Source of the DNA: Membranipora membranacea
Taxonomy: Eukaryota; Bryozoa; Gymnolaemata; Cheilostomatida; Membraniporidae
Length of the DNA: 64,000 nt
Direction: 5' to 3'
NCBI GenBank assembly: GCA_914767715.1
Contig: OU612073.1
Span: 3,472,001 to 3,536,000, forward strand
The notes under the pieces were generated by a model. The model saw nothing but the letters and a program-made list of their open reading frames with translations, ran no database searches and was not told the origin of the DNA. Both the position numbers and the translations under genes were made by a program. Shown one piece after another: positions 1 through 13,500 of this stretch (position 1 is its first letter; each line of letters begins with the position of its first letter).

Positions 1-11
1 GTCTGTTTTAG

Positions 12-1276
12 ACCCTGATGAAGGCTGTGTTGTGGATAGTCTCTCTCGGTGGTATCACAGTAAACGTTTACATCATGTATGATTTCACTAAAGAAGATGG
101 TGTTATGGGCAGCTCATGGGACAGAATCGATCAGATCACATACGATACTATGAAGCGCTCGTCCTGGGCAGCCTGTCTCGCATGGATTGTGTACGCCTGT
201 AACACGGGTTGTGCCGGTAGGTTGCAAATCCCTGAGTAAAAGCTAAGTGTAAGTGGTCTTTATCAAATCAGGGCCGTTATTTAGAAAAAATGGCAGGGGA
301 GGGCAAAACTCCAGATAAGTTGCTATAGGCTCCCCCTCTGAGACACCCAATCCGTTTTAAGGTATATGAATAGCAAATTTAAATTTCCAAATGAGCTGAT
401 TCTGACATGGGTTTTCAAATATGGTGATCTTAGGCCATAAATCTTGAAAAAATTTCATAATTTTTAATAATTTAATCATCAATTTCGATTGAATTTTATT
501 TATTGAATAATTTAAGGCCAAATTTTAATTATTCTTAACAGGGCCGATTGGTAGCATATTAAACTGGAGTGGATGGGCACCTCTAGCTAAGCTTAGCTAT
601 GCTGCCTACATGTTCCATATGATTGTCTTACAAACTGTGTGGCAAAACAGTTACGTGACCTCCTACTATGAGACATGGACTTTGGTAAGTCTACAGCCCT
701 ACGTGACAAAGTGCTAACTGTCAAAACTGAGATAAATATCCTTTTGTGTCCGAATCGTATGTATGATACAATGGGGAAATTTTATTTTAACAGCTTCTTG
801 ATAATTTGTAGATGGTTTTATCGATTAGAGTGGCATTATCAAATGAATATTAATCATACCGATGAACTAATAGATATTGAGTATTAATATTAATTATGCC
901 ATAATATACTTGTACAGGTTTTTTGATTTTTGTGAAATTCGAAAATTAAAACTTGGTTGCTCTCCATGATGACCCTGCCCCAGTCTGAGTGTTCAGACTT
1001 TGTTTGTAACATATGAGCGCACAATACAAATACGTTATGCTAGACTATCTTCCAAAGCCACTAGACATACTCCCAAAATCTAGATATTGTGTGCAAGACT
1101 TCTCAATGATTATTATGACCACTAAATTAATCATTGACTTCTTTTTCCATTCTGTACAGGTACAGGATAACATATCGTTTGTGTGTCTGTCTTACGCTGT
1201 TGGTTTCTTCTTCTATCTTATACTGGAAGCTCCGATGGCTGGAATAGAGAGAGTTATCCTTCCTTCTTCTAGATAG
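12..1276 (+). CDS. Gene 1, partial: C-terminal end of an nrf-6-like Acyltransferase_3 membrane protein
   Basis: Only the last three coding exons are in the window: 12-216, 542-684 and 1160-1276 (stop TAG at 1274-1276). Exon lengths 205, 143 and 117 are identical to the last three exons of gene 3, and the last two also match gene 2. The translation has late membrane segments (LWIVSLGGITVNVYI, AACLAWIVYACNT), then GPIGSILNWSGWAPLAKLSY and the terminal block LEAPMAGIERVILPSSR, which parallels LEAPMLGLEKLILPRRR in gene 2 and LEAPMAGIEKLILPKRR in gene 3. These blocks are typical of nrf-6-family Acyltransferase_3 proteins, which move acyl groups across or within membranes; the substrate is unknown. 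The 5' part lies left of the window. Splice phases are consistent throughout. It could only be something else if the missing part were fused to an unrelated domain. Confidence 0.9.
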
Positions 1277-3661
1277 TATCAACAAGCTAAAACTTTCTAA
1301 ACTCTGAACCCGGATACAGGTTAATTTTGTTACATATGGCTACCCACAATGCAATTTTGGCCTGTTTCCTCTAATGAAAGGATCGAACATAATTTATTTT
1401 ATCTTGCTTATTTAGCAAGGAAATTGCATTATGGGATACAGGTAAATATTCGATATGTTTTATCACATTCTCTCGGATTATTGCACCAACGAACCATAAT
1501 AGATGTCAAAGCAAACGCTTTACGCACCAAAACCTTTTCTATTCTTTCATACTAAAATAATCTTTGATACTATCTTTCAGCACATTTGTTCACTCTGAAA
1601 CTAATTCTTTCATAAGCACTCAATCCAAAATATTAGCTATTAAATTGGCTGTTTCATGCTACATCCTTTTCTGAGCTGCCGTCAAAATAGTCTGATCTAT
1701 CTTTAGACTTTGGTTTTTAGCTTTCCTCCTTTTATCTGTCGTGAAATGGATGATTAAAATACATAACCACATTGACATGCTGACTTAATGCACGTTTGCT
1801 GTGTTGTTTTCTTCAATTTCTGATCAAACAAATTAAACATTGTAAAGAATTCAGACCACTTTACCACGCTGTGTGCACATGCTACAGGGTGTAGACTAAT
1901 CTCAAAACAAATAACCTTATCTAAATCACTTATTTATAACTCTCACTAGAATTTACACATCATGATCACGAGTTTAAATTAATACATGACGTAACCTAAA
2001 GCTTTGTATGTTCAGCCACCATAAATCACGCACTGTAATATTTGCATGTTACAGTGTCCAGATCCAGACCTGAAAGGGTGTCAATAGATGATGTTGGATA
2101 ACTTTTCTCCATACCCCCTCCTCAGTACAGCATTGGTTCCTGTCTGGCAAAAACAGCTGCATTGAGCCCAAATCATCCGGCACACATTGAACTTCTCATA
2201 CATCGGTGCATGTCCAGATTGAAGAAAAATAAATTACGTCTTCTCCCTGGCCGCCCAACTACCTAAAAACTTGGTGGGCCATTGACATAGTAGTTGCATG
2301 ACCATACACCTCGCACATTAACACATTGAACCCTTCTTACTAAATATACATGTGGTGGCTTACATGTTTTTGCACATCAGGGAGAACATCTTCGGATGAT
2401 GGCGAATGCAAAAAAGAATATAATATATAATTATGTGTGCTTCTAATAGTTCTGTTAGCGGCTTAGATTTCCTCATGATTTATTCCTATCTTACGCCCAC
2501 TATCTGACCCTGTTTGATCTTTAAGGCTCTGATGATGCACTTATTTGGCATGCCACTGATAAGACCAATGGTCGAACCCTCTACCATGAATCAGCACTGT
2601 CATGCAACGGTAACTTTATCCACATTGCATTATTTGCTAGTATACCATATAACATTTATATAATATAAAAAACAGTTGATTCTGATTTCCAGTTTAAGAG
2701 GCTTGTACTGCAACTTTCCATAACCACTTCTATTGGTAAATATTGACTTACTGATAACCACGCTTACCATGGAGTGGAACAGGGGTGGATCAAGATTTGA
2801 TAAACCTTAAAATCTTCGCACTACCAAAATCCAAGATAATATTTCATATGTGAGCGACATCAAACTTATACCACATGATATTCTATCCATAATTCTACGA
2901 GTTCGAGTGAACTGCCGAGGAATAATCGATTTTGTATGAAACATGGGCATTTCGATCAAATGGCACTGGCCGGTCCCCTAAAGTATCCGGCCCTAGCCAC
3001 TGGAGAGGATTAAGATTTCCACACATTCAGGTATGGATATCTCAGATATGCTAAAAGGCATGCATAAGAGGCACTGATAACCGCTCCCTTTCTCACAGAG
3101 TTCTTATACTCCTGATAAACAAGGTGTGCTGCAATAACCGGGTCTCTAAAAAATGTAAGTTTGACTAAAACACTATCACAAGTTTGACAATATGCTCTTA
3201 GGATATAAGGGCAAAGGGTGATGTAATAGGATGGTTACGTGAAGATATACAGTTTCTTGACTTTCTGAGCCCTATATTAGCTGTTTTATATTTTAAATTT
3301 GAGAAAAGCATTTACAACAATTTGGTGGATATGAAGATCATTTATTAGTCATGAAGAGCATCAAAACACTAAATGTGCCACATTTGACCTCATAAAAATT
3401 GACATCGAAAGTTGGTCATGTGGGATATTGGGGCCATAATCAGTTCTTCACTGTGTGCAGACAACAAAAAATTATTGGTAATGTTTAGCAGTAGCCCTAT
3501 CTGTTGTCATGGCTTGTCATTATATCCATTGTATGATGGCAATCCAGGTTAATTTGTCAGATCTAGAGTTATATATATATTCCATTTTTATTCTGGAGAA
3601 GAAAAAGTCCTGAGGACTTGTTTGTACCCAGAGTTTCAATAATATTATCCTATTTTTACAG
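1277..3661. other. Intergenic region between genes 1 and 2
   Basis: This stretch contains the 3' untranslated region of gene 1 and the upstream region of gene 2. I see no coding exon with family similarity and no convincing long reading frame on either strand. A short antisense LINE 3' tail lies near its right end. I could not fix a polyadenylation site or a transcription start with confidence. Confidence 0.5.
3570..3634 (-). mobile_element. 5'-truncated LINE 3' tail, antisense
   Basis: About 60 bases here are nearly the same as 27691-27747, the 3' end of the larger LINE remnant. Both contain TTCTGGAGAAGAA, then AAGTCC-T-AGGACTTG, then GTACCCA, and both abut a TATATATAT run. Read on the minus strand this is a 3' untranslated end with a simple-repeat tail, as expected for a severely 5'-truncated insertion. 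It lies about 30 bases upstream of the splice acceptor of the gene 2 leader exon. Confidence 0.6.
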
Positions 3662-3690
3662 CTCCTCTGTAGTCGCAGACCACACACAGG
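3662..3690 (+). other. Gene 2 5' leader preceded by a splice acceptor
   Basis: CCTATTTTTACAG ends at 3661, giving a good acceptor 29 bases before the start codon. Genes 3 and 4 have the same arrangement with leaders of 30 and 28 bases. The sequence therefore suggests that the ATG exon begins by splicing, either to an upstream noncoding exon or to a trans-spliced leader. I did not find the upstream exon for this gene. Confidence 0.55.
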
Positions 3691-6600
3691 ATGAGGACAG
3701 CGACAGCAGTACTGACTCTGGTCGTTCTGTCAACAACACTCCTTACCGGTAATCTCATCAAGGCACAGGTAAGGTTATCACTAGTCTATGTGCACAGACT
3801 GCTGATGGATATTTTGCAATGATAATGTGTTTGACAGCTTAGGACCACAAAACCTCCGTGTGAAGCCTAAAACTTTGACTTATTGGTTATTGGTTTAAAT
3901 GCTCAAATCAGGAGTTTGTGGAATATCACTCCCCACGCTTTTACTTCTGTAATACCGCAAAATCCAAGATAGAGCCAAACGATCTCTCAAAATAAGTCAT
4001 TATCATCAGCAAGAGGAGACGATTTTTAGCAGTCTCAGTCATCGGGGAGTTGTCCCAAACTCCCTGCTGAAATCTTCTTTTGGCCTTAATGATAAATAAG
4101 CCATTTCCATTGGCATCATACACATAACTCCAGAGAAATGTCTTGTTTGGCAAATTCACATTCAAAATTCTGCGAACTCATTATTCCATAATATTTAAGG
4201 CAACAATCCTCTAGAGTTTAAAGTCCAAACAAAAGGTAATTGTGGAACTGCCTGTTGATTCATAGTACAGGTAACATCAGGCCTGTTATCATAATCCAAG
4301 GATGATGTCACAACTGTATATGTTTGCTTTTGGGGGATTAATTTCATCACTGTCACTCATATCCTATCTTATCTTACCCAAACACCAGTCCTTGTTAGTG
4401 TCCTACTAACTACTCCCACACCCATAATAGTATTATGGTGGTTATAAAATATGATTGTGTAATATGATCTGTTTCACAAGCACCTAGATCAAACTAACCT
4501 CGGTGCTCACCACCAAAGACGTTCAAATAAATGTGACAGGACTTGTACCAAAAGAAATGCAAACTGCAAATGCAAACTCTCAAATATTATTCCTTGACTT
4601 TTTTCAAACCCCAAGGAACCATTAGCCAAGACCTGAGTTTGTGTCCTGTCTCAACCTGATCTGAATATTTCTCCTCCAGTCCACATCACAGACTTAATAA
4701 TATTATTATACAGTCTACGGTTCACCCCAATCTGTACCTAATTTGATACAGTTTGCCTGCATTTGAAGTTTCTTCATCACCTGCAGCTTATCAGTGGAAG
4801 GGGTGCAGCTGGATCAAAAACCAATCATGTGATAGTCTATTGCAAATGCATCTCCAATTGATAGAGCATGAACTAATTTGTGAAGTATCCACAAAAGTTA
4901 TTCACCATTACCACTAAAGTCAAATTCTGCTATTAGCGATGGTTACGCAGTAGGTTCTTATATTGACGATGAGCGATACACATGCTAATAGTGTAAATTC
5001 ACTGTCTTCGAGACTCATCTCCTCTTAATTTAAGCAGTCATGTCAAGTTGTCACTGCTTTATTATTTCAATCTTATATTATATTTATCGTATATTATATT
5101 TGTCTTCTTGTAGAATGCTTTATTATTTCAACTTTTCATTATATTATTATAATATATCATATATTTTATTTGTTTTTTTGTAGAATGCTTTATCATTTCA
5201 ACTTTTTATTATATTATTTATAATATATCATATATTTTATTTGTCTTTTTGTAGAATACTTTATTATTTCAATTTTTTATTTTATCATATATTATATTTA
5301 TCATATATTATAGTTGTCTTTTTGTAGAATGCTACAAACACCAGTCAGCCCCAGAACAACCCTCTGGATCTGTTTAACTTCAGAGCAGACAATTTGCTGA
5401 CGTTCCTCTGGGATTCTCTAAAGTCTGAGTACAGAACTAACGTCCAGAATGAGCTGTTTGGTCTAAATAGTCCAGGAAATATATCAGATTACCTGCAGAA
5501 CGCAATACTGCAGGTAAATTCTATTTCAATGTTTAAATTTTGCAGTTACGCTAGAGCACTAGTTATTATAACTTATATTTATTAACTTAGGGAGTTAATC
5601 TAAGCCCTTGTATTGACAAGTTTGGAGTCTTATCAGAGACTATAGATATATCTATAGACTATAGATCTATCTATAGTCTCTGGTCTTATGACCTGTGAAA
5701 TGTATTTCACTAGACTGTCTTTGGTTTAAGACCTTGATTAAATTGTGTCCACTGTTTTAGAAGGTTGAGTTGCAATACATCATATTTTCACAGTTTGTGG
5801 ATGTCAGGTTGTGGTGAGTTATTTACCCCTTGATAAGAAGAAGGAAACTCCTTAGTTATATGCATGCGTCGCCTGTTAAAGAAAAAATCATTTTTGTTTT
5901 AGGCATCAAACAACAGTGAGATGGCCAGGACTGCACTGAGATCGCAGACTGTGCAGAAACTGTTAGAGCTGGTTGATGCAGATGCACGAGACTTCATTTC
6001 AGTAAGTCCTTCAATGGCTAATTAAACCATAAACATATAAATTGAAATAGTATTTATATGTCTAGGGATTAAACTCAGTTATATGAGTAGCATATAATAT
6101 GACAGCGCTGACTGACTTTAGTGCGTTTAGTGTCATTCCTACTTTTAACATAACTACAAGCCCATTAGGGTAGATTCAGTCACCAACCTCTTAAATGCAC
6201 AGACATCGAATCTAAAGATTGTGCCACCCAAGTGTTATTATGGTAGAGAGCCTCAACTAATGGTCTAAACACAACCAGCCATTGCAGCCTCAGATGATTG
6301 CACTGTATAACTATTGTCATTATACAAACATTACCAGCAAGTTCTGCTGACCCTTAGAGATTTGGTCACCAGTGGTAACTTTATTCCTCTGTTGATCCTT
6401 GAAGATTGTATTTATAAAAATATGAGGATCGCTAAGATCGTTAATCGTATCCGCTGTCATTGTCCTTAGACCTACTGAAGACTTCGCTTTCTGATTTCCA
6501 AAAACATTACTACAGTGTGTCATTCTTTGCCCAAGGTAATTTTGTTACATTCAATCCACTGTGCTGACTTGTTCGATCTCGTTTAGAATCTGGATTTGAC

Positions 6601-7511
6601 TAACATAAACCTGACAGAAATACAGTCACAGCTTGTTGTTCAGTTTAACCTGACTCAGTATGCACAGGCTCTGATGAGGCCTGTACTCTTTGATCTGCAA
6701 AACATGGACACCTTTGAGAACATCACAGCTAAAGTAGACTCTGTTCTTGAGAAGCTAGAGAGAGGAGATGACATATTTCCTGAGCTGAAGGAGGAGTTAT
6801 CTTCTCTGATAAATGTAAGTTGTACAATACATTGAAGGCTTAATAAAGATAATAATTTTGTGGGTCTGTTTTTATGAAACAAAAAGGGTACGAAACATCG
6901 GACAGCATCCGCAATACGGCTTTCCCAGCATATATACCACTTGCTAAATATGGTGGAGAACAAATACAAAAGTCAAAGTCCTTCTCCTCTCTGCTGCTCA
7001 TGTCAGGGTGTAATCATGCTATCAGAGATAATCAATCCCACTTATATTATATCGTTATTGTATATATTTACATCATTGAATTATATTATATTATATTTAT
7101 ATTTACAGATAGCTACTGGTAGCGACACTCAAATGCTAAACAATTTTGCAATAAGCTTAGCTCTTGGTGAGCCGCTGAAAGAACTAAGCTCTGCACTGCA
7201 GAATACCGTACAGGTTAGCACCAAAAATAGAGTTATTCTAAATTTATTGTGCGCTCACACTATATTGAGTAGAATAGCTGAATGAGTGAAAATTCAACAG
7301 ATCAAAACGTTGATTATAACTCTAACTCCTTGGTCAGATATATTCCTTCCTACTTCATAATCACACAAAAAACATAGCCATTATTACAATTACTAGTTAT
7401 AAAGTCTAAGGGCAACCCAAGTGCTGTTACAATCAGCATGATGATATTTGTAGAATGGAATACAATGATCTCCAAGACTCTGTAATCTGCAGTTGAATTT
7501 CCATGAGCAAA

Positions 7512-7543
<32 letters not shown>

Positions 7544-10500
7544 TTTATATATATATCTGTTTATATATATATCTAGATATTGTATATACATGTATATAGA
7601 TTCATATATAGCTGGTTACTTCTAATCATTCTTACAACATTTTGTTATAGACTCTTAAGCTGGGTTCCGATTGGGCAAATATGTCCAATGGTGAGAAACT
7701 TCTCAGCATTGTTATGGAGTTTAACTACCAATCCTACGGCCAGCAAGCGCTCAGGATAGTACTACAGATAACACAGGATTCGCTTCCTGCTCACGAAATA
7801 CCGATGCTCCGAGATTTCTTAGTTGATTTGGAAACTCTCAGCATATCAAAAGTACTTGGAGTGAAAGGAGCTTTTGCAGTAGTAAGTGATCTAGATTCCA
7901 TTTGATGACTAGATACTCTATGCTGCCATCAGCATTGTGTTGTCGAGTGGCAGCTTGTTTCGACTGTTTATATTATGAGAAGTCAAGCTATGACCATCTT
8001 TTCGATTTAATTAACTGTGTCAGCATACTGTGTTGAATTTTTTTTTATGTTGATGATTCCTAATTTGAATGAAGAATATTTCATGTAATAAAATAATAAT
8101 AAGGAAATAATAAAAAATAATATGCTTCGATGATTTAATTTTGCAGTATATACCTATCATATACGATGCAGTGAAGGCCCAGCTAGCAGCTATGAACTCA
8201 ACCATCTCTTTACCTGATCAGTTCCCATTTGACCTCGATCAGCTCGAGGATGTTGGCTTCTACTCTGCGATAGAAACTGGACTTTATGACGCCATGAAGG
8301 TGAGCTTCATCCATATACATATACATAAACATAAATACTAATACTCTCCTTTCATATTAAAGTATATTCTTGGTATTGGCATGAGTTTTGTTTGTGACAA
8401 CTGTAATTACACAAAGAGAATCAATGTGAATCAACAAAGTTATTTTAAATAACTACCACCTATAATTACCAGTCTTTCCTAGACCATGGATTTTGTGAAA
8501 TCGCATCAATGCCTAATATTCGCTATGACTCATCCCTTGGAAGAACCCATCATTCCTTAGATACCGACTAATGGGTAAAGCTCCACTTGTTCATTGTCAT
8601 ATCACATAATGCAATTTTGTGAATTTCCCAAATTTCCCAGTGATATCTGGTTGATGGTGTTATAAGACTTCCTCCCTTCCTCCCTCTGCTTTGTTTCCCC
8701 TTGTTCTACATTGCTTCCCATATTTTTCAGTCTTTGTCCTATCACTTACTCTTTACTCAACCCATAGAAAATTTCCCATAAGGATGATATTGTGGCCCAA
8801 TTCAAATGTGCAAATACTCCTTTTAAGTTTTCATGATGATGTTGCATTGTGGGTGTGTAAATATTTTCCTGGTTACAGGATGTCATGAGGGAGAACACAT
8901 TCTTTAACACAAGTTGGCCCGACAGATCTGGAGTATCAGATATGGAGAGGTTTTATGTTGTGCTGACTCATGTTAGCTTCAGTGGAATCGGACAGAATAT
9001 CATGGGACACATTCTGGACACCATCTCACAGGAATCTGAACTGAGACCTATGCTGTACAAAAGAGTTAACTCGGTAGGACATACAAACTTGAAATTTGTT
9101 GTTATAACTAATAGGTTTGCTTCTCGGCGTAATGTATATGATCAAAGTGTCACTGCTAATGGGCGATTAGTGCCTGTTATCGGTTTTTGGCAGCTTGCTG
9201 CAAACTCAAGTTCAGGAGGTCTTTGATGGCCTCGCATCTAGGATGCATGCTAGTTTTCTAGGATGTATCACATTTTCAGTATGAGCACAAAGAACACCTT
9301 GCGCCCCTCTTTAGGGGCAGCCAAATCTTCTGTTTCTTACTAAACAGCAAGATGACCCTTTTGCAGAGATGTTTCAATACTTGGATTGTCAAATCAGATA
9401 TCGTGTCCAACAGACCAAGTCATCATGCTCTTGACTTCATTAAAATATCGTGCTGCCTTTTGCAGTGTTTAGCTTGTTGTGTGACAGCACCCATCACTCC
9501 AAGGTAGGATATTGAAATGTTCAACAGCTGCATGCTCTCAATATTCTGTAGGTACTTTCGATGATCGCCAGTCAGGCTAACATGACCTCCTCAGACACTC
9601 TGGCAAACTCAACCGCTGAGGCTTTGGTAAAATCGCTGACTGACAGTGTGAGTACATACCCAGATATACTGCAATGGGTTTATCTTTGACTCAGCAGATG
9701 TTTCACTGATATCAGAATTTCAACTTTGAATCTTAACTGTTTGAGCAAAAAGTGATTGGTTGAAAGTTGACGTTGTTGGAATCGACAACAAATGAATTTG
9801 TTTTGGTAGATTGGCTCGAATCAAGTCTATGGTAACCGCCATAACACCATATGTAGAGGAGTTGTCCCCTGTTAAGATAAGAGGGGACAATTCTAACTAT
9901 AATTGAATTCTTCATTTGATATAATTTATAAAGCAGGAAACAATTTCTTTTTACAGTATAACACAGCGGTGCTCACTGCCAACTGGACAGTAATGGAGAA
10001 TAGCCAAAAATTGGCCCAAGTTCTTACTGAATCTGCTAACCCAATACTGGGCTTCCGAGTATTTTTTGCTGTGATCTCTGAGGCTGAGGATAGACTGAGC
10101 TCCACACAACTCAGTAACATCGCTGAGGTTCAAACCCTCATTGAAAACCAGGATCTTACAGCACTGAAACAGAGACTGAAATCTGCATCAGATCAGGTGA
10201 GTTCACTATGATTGTTGTCAACGGCACAACAAAATACCAACAACGCTGAGTTGTTTTAGAGTTTCTTTCAAATTATTCTTCGGACTGTATATTTTCACTG
10301 GTTGTATTGCCGTATTGAAGTTAATAATCGCATCGGATCAAATTTTACTTTGATCCCACAATACATTTGACCTGTTCTATTACCTATAAGCCTAGTCAAA
10401 GACAACAAATATGATGGTTACGCTACTAATACTGCCCCAGTTAATATAGCACAAAATAACGGAGCTTGCCTTGACAAGCGCGTCAAGACAAGACAAACAT

Positions 10501-13500
10501 AATATACACCATCTTGATATTTTCTGTTGGATAGTTTGTGATGTCAACATGGAATATGACTGTACCAGCACAGTTGACTGCTAACAATACGGTGGTTTTA
10601 GGAGAGATCGCTGAGCAACTCATAAAATCTTATCAGGTATAGAAAAGTCTAGAGGTATTTATTTGAAGGCACACAGTATTTTCATCTCTGGTTAATGCTG
10701 TGGTTAATGCTGTGGTTGAATGAAATTATACAGAACAGTATATAATACTATAATAATATATTTAGTATATATAAATATATATAAATATATATATATATAT
10801 ATAGAATATATCAATAAATATAATAGTCTAGGACAAGTAGGATGGCTGTCCTTCTTTGAATATGGTATTTTCAAATCTTATTATAGATACCCTTATGACT
10901 AAACCAAATCTTATACGGTTCCATCGGTTATTTTTGTTGATTTCAATCTGTGAGGACCATGAGTTAGCCCTGTAGTCCTTCATTCACAGCAATCTGCTAC
11001 TAGATACAAGTTCGCCAAAATGATATTTGCACATGTTACACAAAATAAAGCCTTGCTGTAACCCGACTCCCAACTTTTTTAAACTGATGAATTCTCTTGG
11101 GTCATGTATCTTGCTAAGTTGCCATATTGCGGAGAAATAAAGTCATATTTCCTGTCCTGCTGCAGAAAATACTTGCTGGACAAAATAACATGACCAGAGA
11201 GTCATTGGAGGCTAATCAGCAGAACTTCACAGATCTGAGTCCTTTCAAGAAGATGATGTACACCTGTGTGTCCGTCGAGTTCAGGGTCATCGGAGAAGTA
11301 AGTTATAGTTCATATTTTGTCAAGCTCTTCAAGCTTATTCAGTTTCTCAAGTATGTAAAGTTTTTAGGGTCTATCCAATTTATGAAAGTTGTTCAAGTTC
11401 TGCTAACTGCTTCAGAATGATGTTTTATAAGGATAACTAGTATAAATATTTCTCCTTGGCAAGATATTTGTTAAATTTCGCCTCAATTATTCTCTTCTAT
11501 ACTGGGGATGGTGAGATGGCGAGATGGCGCAATCGGTTAGCGCGCTTGCTATTCACTGCCAGGCGACTAGTGCCGCAAGAGTTGTGGGTTCGAATCCCAT
11601 TGGGGGAGCTCTCAAGGTTGATTGTTCCAGCCCCCAGCACCCTAGGGTGTATACCTCTTCTTCCATTATTAATCGTAATCGCAGCATCATCCTCAAGTGT
11701 TTGAACTAGAGCCACAAAGCTGATTTTTAAGTTTAGACCAGGACAGTAACAGCTAATAATAAGCATATTTATACGCGAGTGCGAGTGAGTAATACTTATG
11801 TCATCACCATATGTTGTTATTACAGCTAATAATTGAAGAGCTTGAGAGGATCTTGGAATCTAGAGTAGATGACCTACTTACTAAAGTATCCAATCAGCAG
11901 TCTATCAAACAGGACATCTCTGATTTCATCAAACAGCTCAGAAACGTAAGCTGCTCGCTAAAATCAACCATCCCATGCCATTAAGAGCTAACCGTGTGAT
12001 GTTTGTGCACTTAGACTAATTGGATTTCTGAGCCGGCCTTTATGGGATCAAGGAGTCCTCTCACCCCTTGATGGAACACGGCATTTAAAATTTACCATTA
12101 AGGACTGCTCTTTGGGCGCAAATCTCATTTAGTTGCTGGAGAACATGATAATTTAACATTTTTCCATCACCAAAATTTTGCTTTGACCAATACACCTAGT
12201 AATGTGATGAGTGCCTGTCAACTCCAATTAAACAGTGAAATTTAAACCTGGAATTCTCAGAGTGAACAGGTTAGGTATTTTCTATTGTTGGCCAGTTCAA
12301 GATTATTATATGATATCATTGACCTGATCTGCCGGGAATTCTAGGTTGTTATTGCATTGTGGGATACTTTTGAATTCACCCCATTTCACTTCATCATCGG
12401 AGACAAAAGTTAATAATTGTTATTTGCATGTAGATGTTATCGCTGCCAATTGGTGATGAGATTCTGCAATCTTCTGTGGCGGATGTTTTACTCGATAATG
12501 TCAACAGTCAGTTTTATGACATGGTAAGTTACTGAAGTGTTAATCTTTCTAACCTCTCCTTCTCAATACATCAAATGCCGGCTCGATTTGTGTAGCAGTT
12601 TTTGAGGATGTGAGACTATTCTATGCGTGGTAAAGTGACTTAATTATGTGCGACAAATTTTATGGAGATTAATGTGACTCTGCAGTATGCGAGAATGACA
12701 AGTCATCACACCAATGGTACAACCAATTGTAGTTGTATGGCTTTTGTTTTTGCAAACTTGATAACATACTTTAGGATTATAAAATTCTTCGTAAACTAGT
12801 GACCTTGTCATATTTCTTGTTATTTTCTATTATTTGTTACAATTTGAGTTGCTTTGTTCCTTTTTACAGTACCAGAACTTCAGCCAGAGTATGGTTTGGC
12901 AGGCAAACAATTACAGCAGTACAATGAAGTTAATGAACCTGATGATGGCCTTTGACTACGCCGATGCTGGATATAAGATGTTGTGGGAGTCTCTGAAAGT
13001 AGGAGACAGTCAGCTTTCTCCTAATCTGCTCGCCGTAATCAACAAGATGATCCAAAATGTCGGCAACCAACAGAGTATCGGGTTCCAGCTAGAGAGACTC
13101 AGAGATATGGTGGGTGGTATGTGGAATGTTTGAGAATTGGATTTGATTAAAGGCAAGGACAGAAAACAGCCAAAAAAATGACAGCCTCCCTTCCCCATAT
13201 GTTGCAAAGATTTAGTTAAGTTTTTGATTTACATGACCAATATTTCCTGTCCCTGTAACAAATTTTAAGATTCAAATTGAACAAATATATAGTACCGACA
13301 CTTTGGCCAACTTCTCTTGCAAGAAAGTAACAAGCCTCTCTTTTGGTATGAATTTATCTTCTATCAGAGCCTGCTCTTACGGATCCTCAAATTAACAAAG
13401 ATAATGTATGAGACTTACTAAGATAGGTAATTGATTATTGATTTTGTAGCTTGGTGGTTACCAACAGCTTCAGATGTTGAGCAATATACCAGTAGATGCA

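Noticed and set aside
6655-6969. 104-codon minus-strand frame
   Set aside because: It is mostly the shadow of exon 4 of gene 2, which has clear paralogues in gene 4 on the + strand.
7515-7610. TATA promoter from TATATA runs
   Set aside because: This is a dinucleotide microsatellite within an intron, with no nearby start.
11517-11610. Functional tRNA gene
   Set aside because: A and B boxes are good, but the flanks do not form an acceptor stem and a SINE-like body follows.
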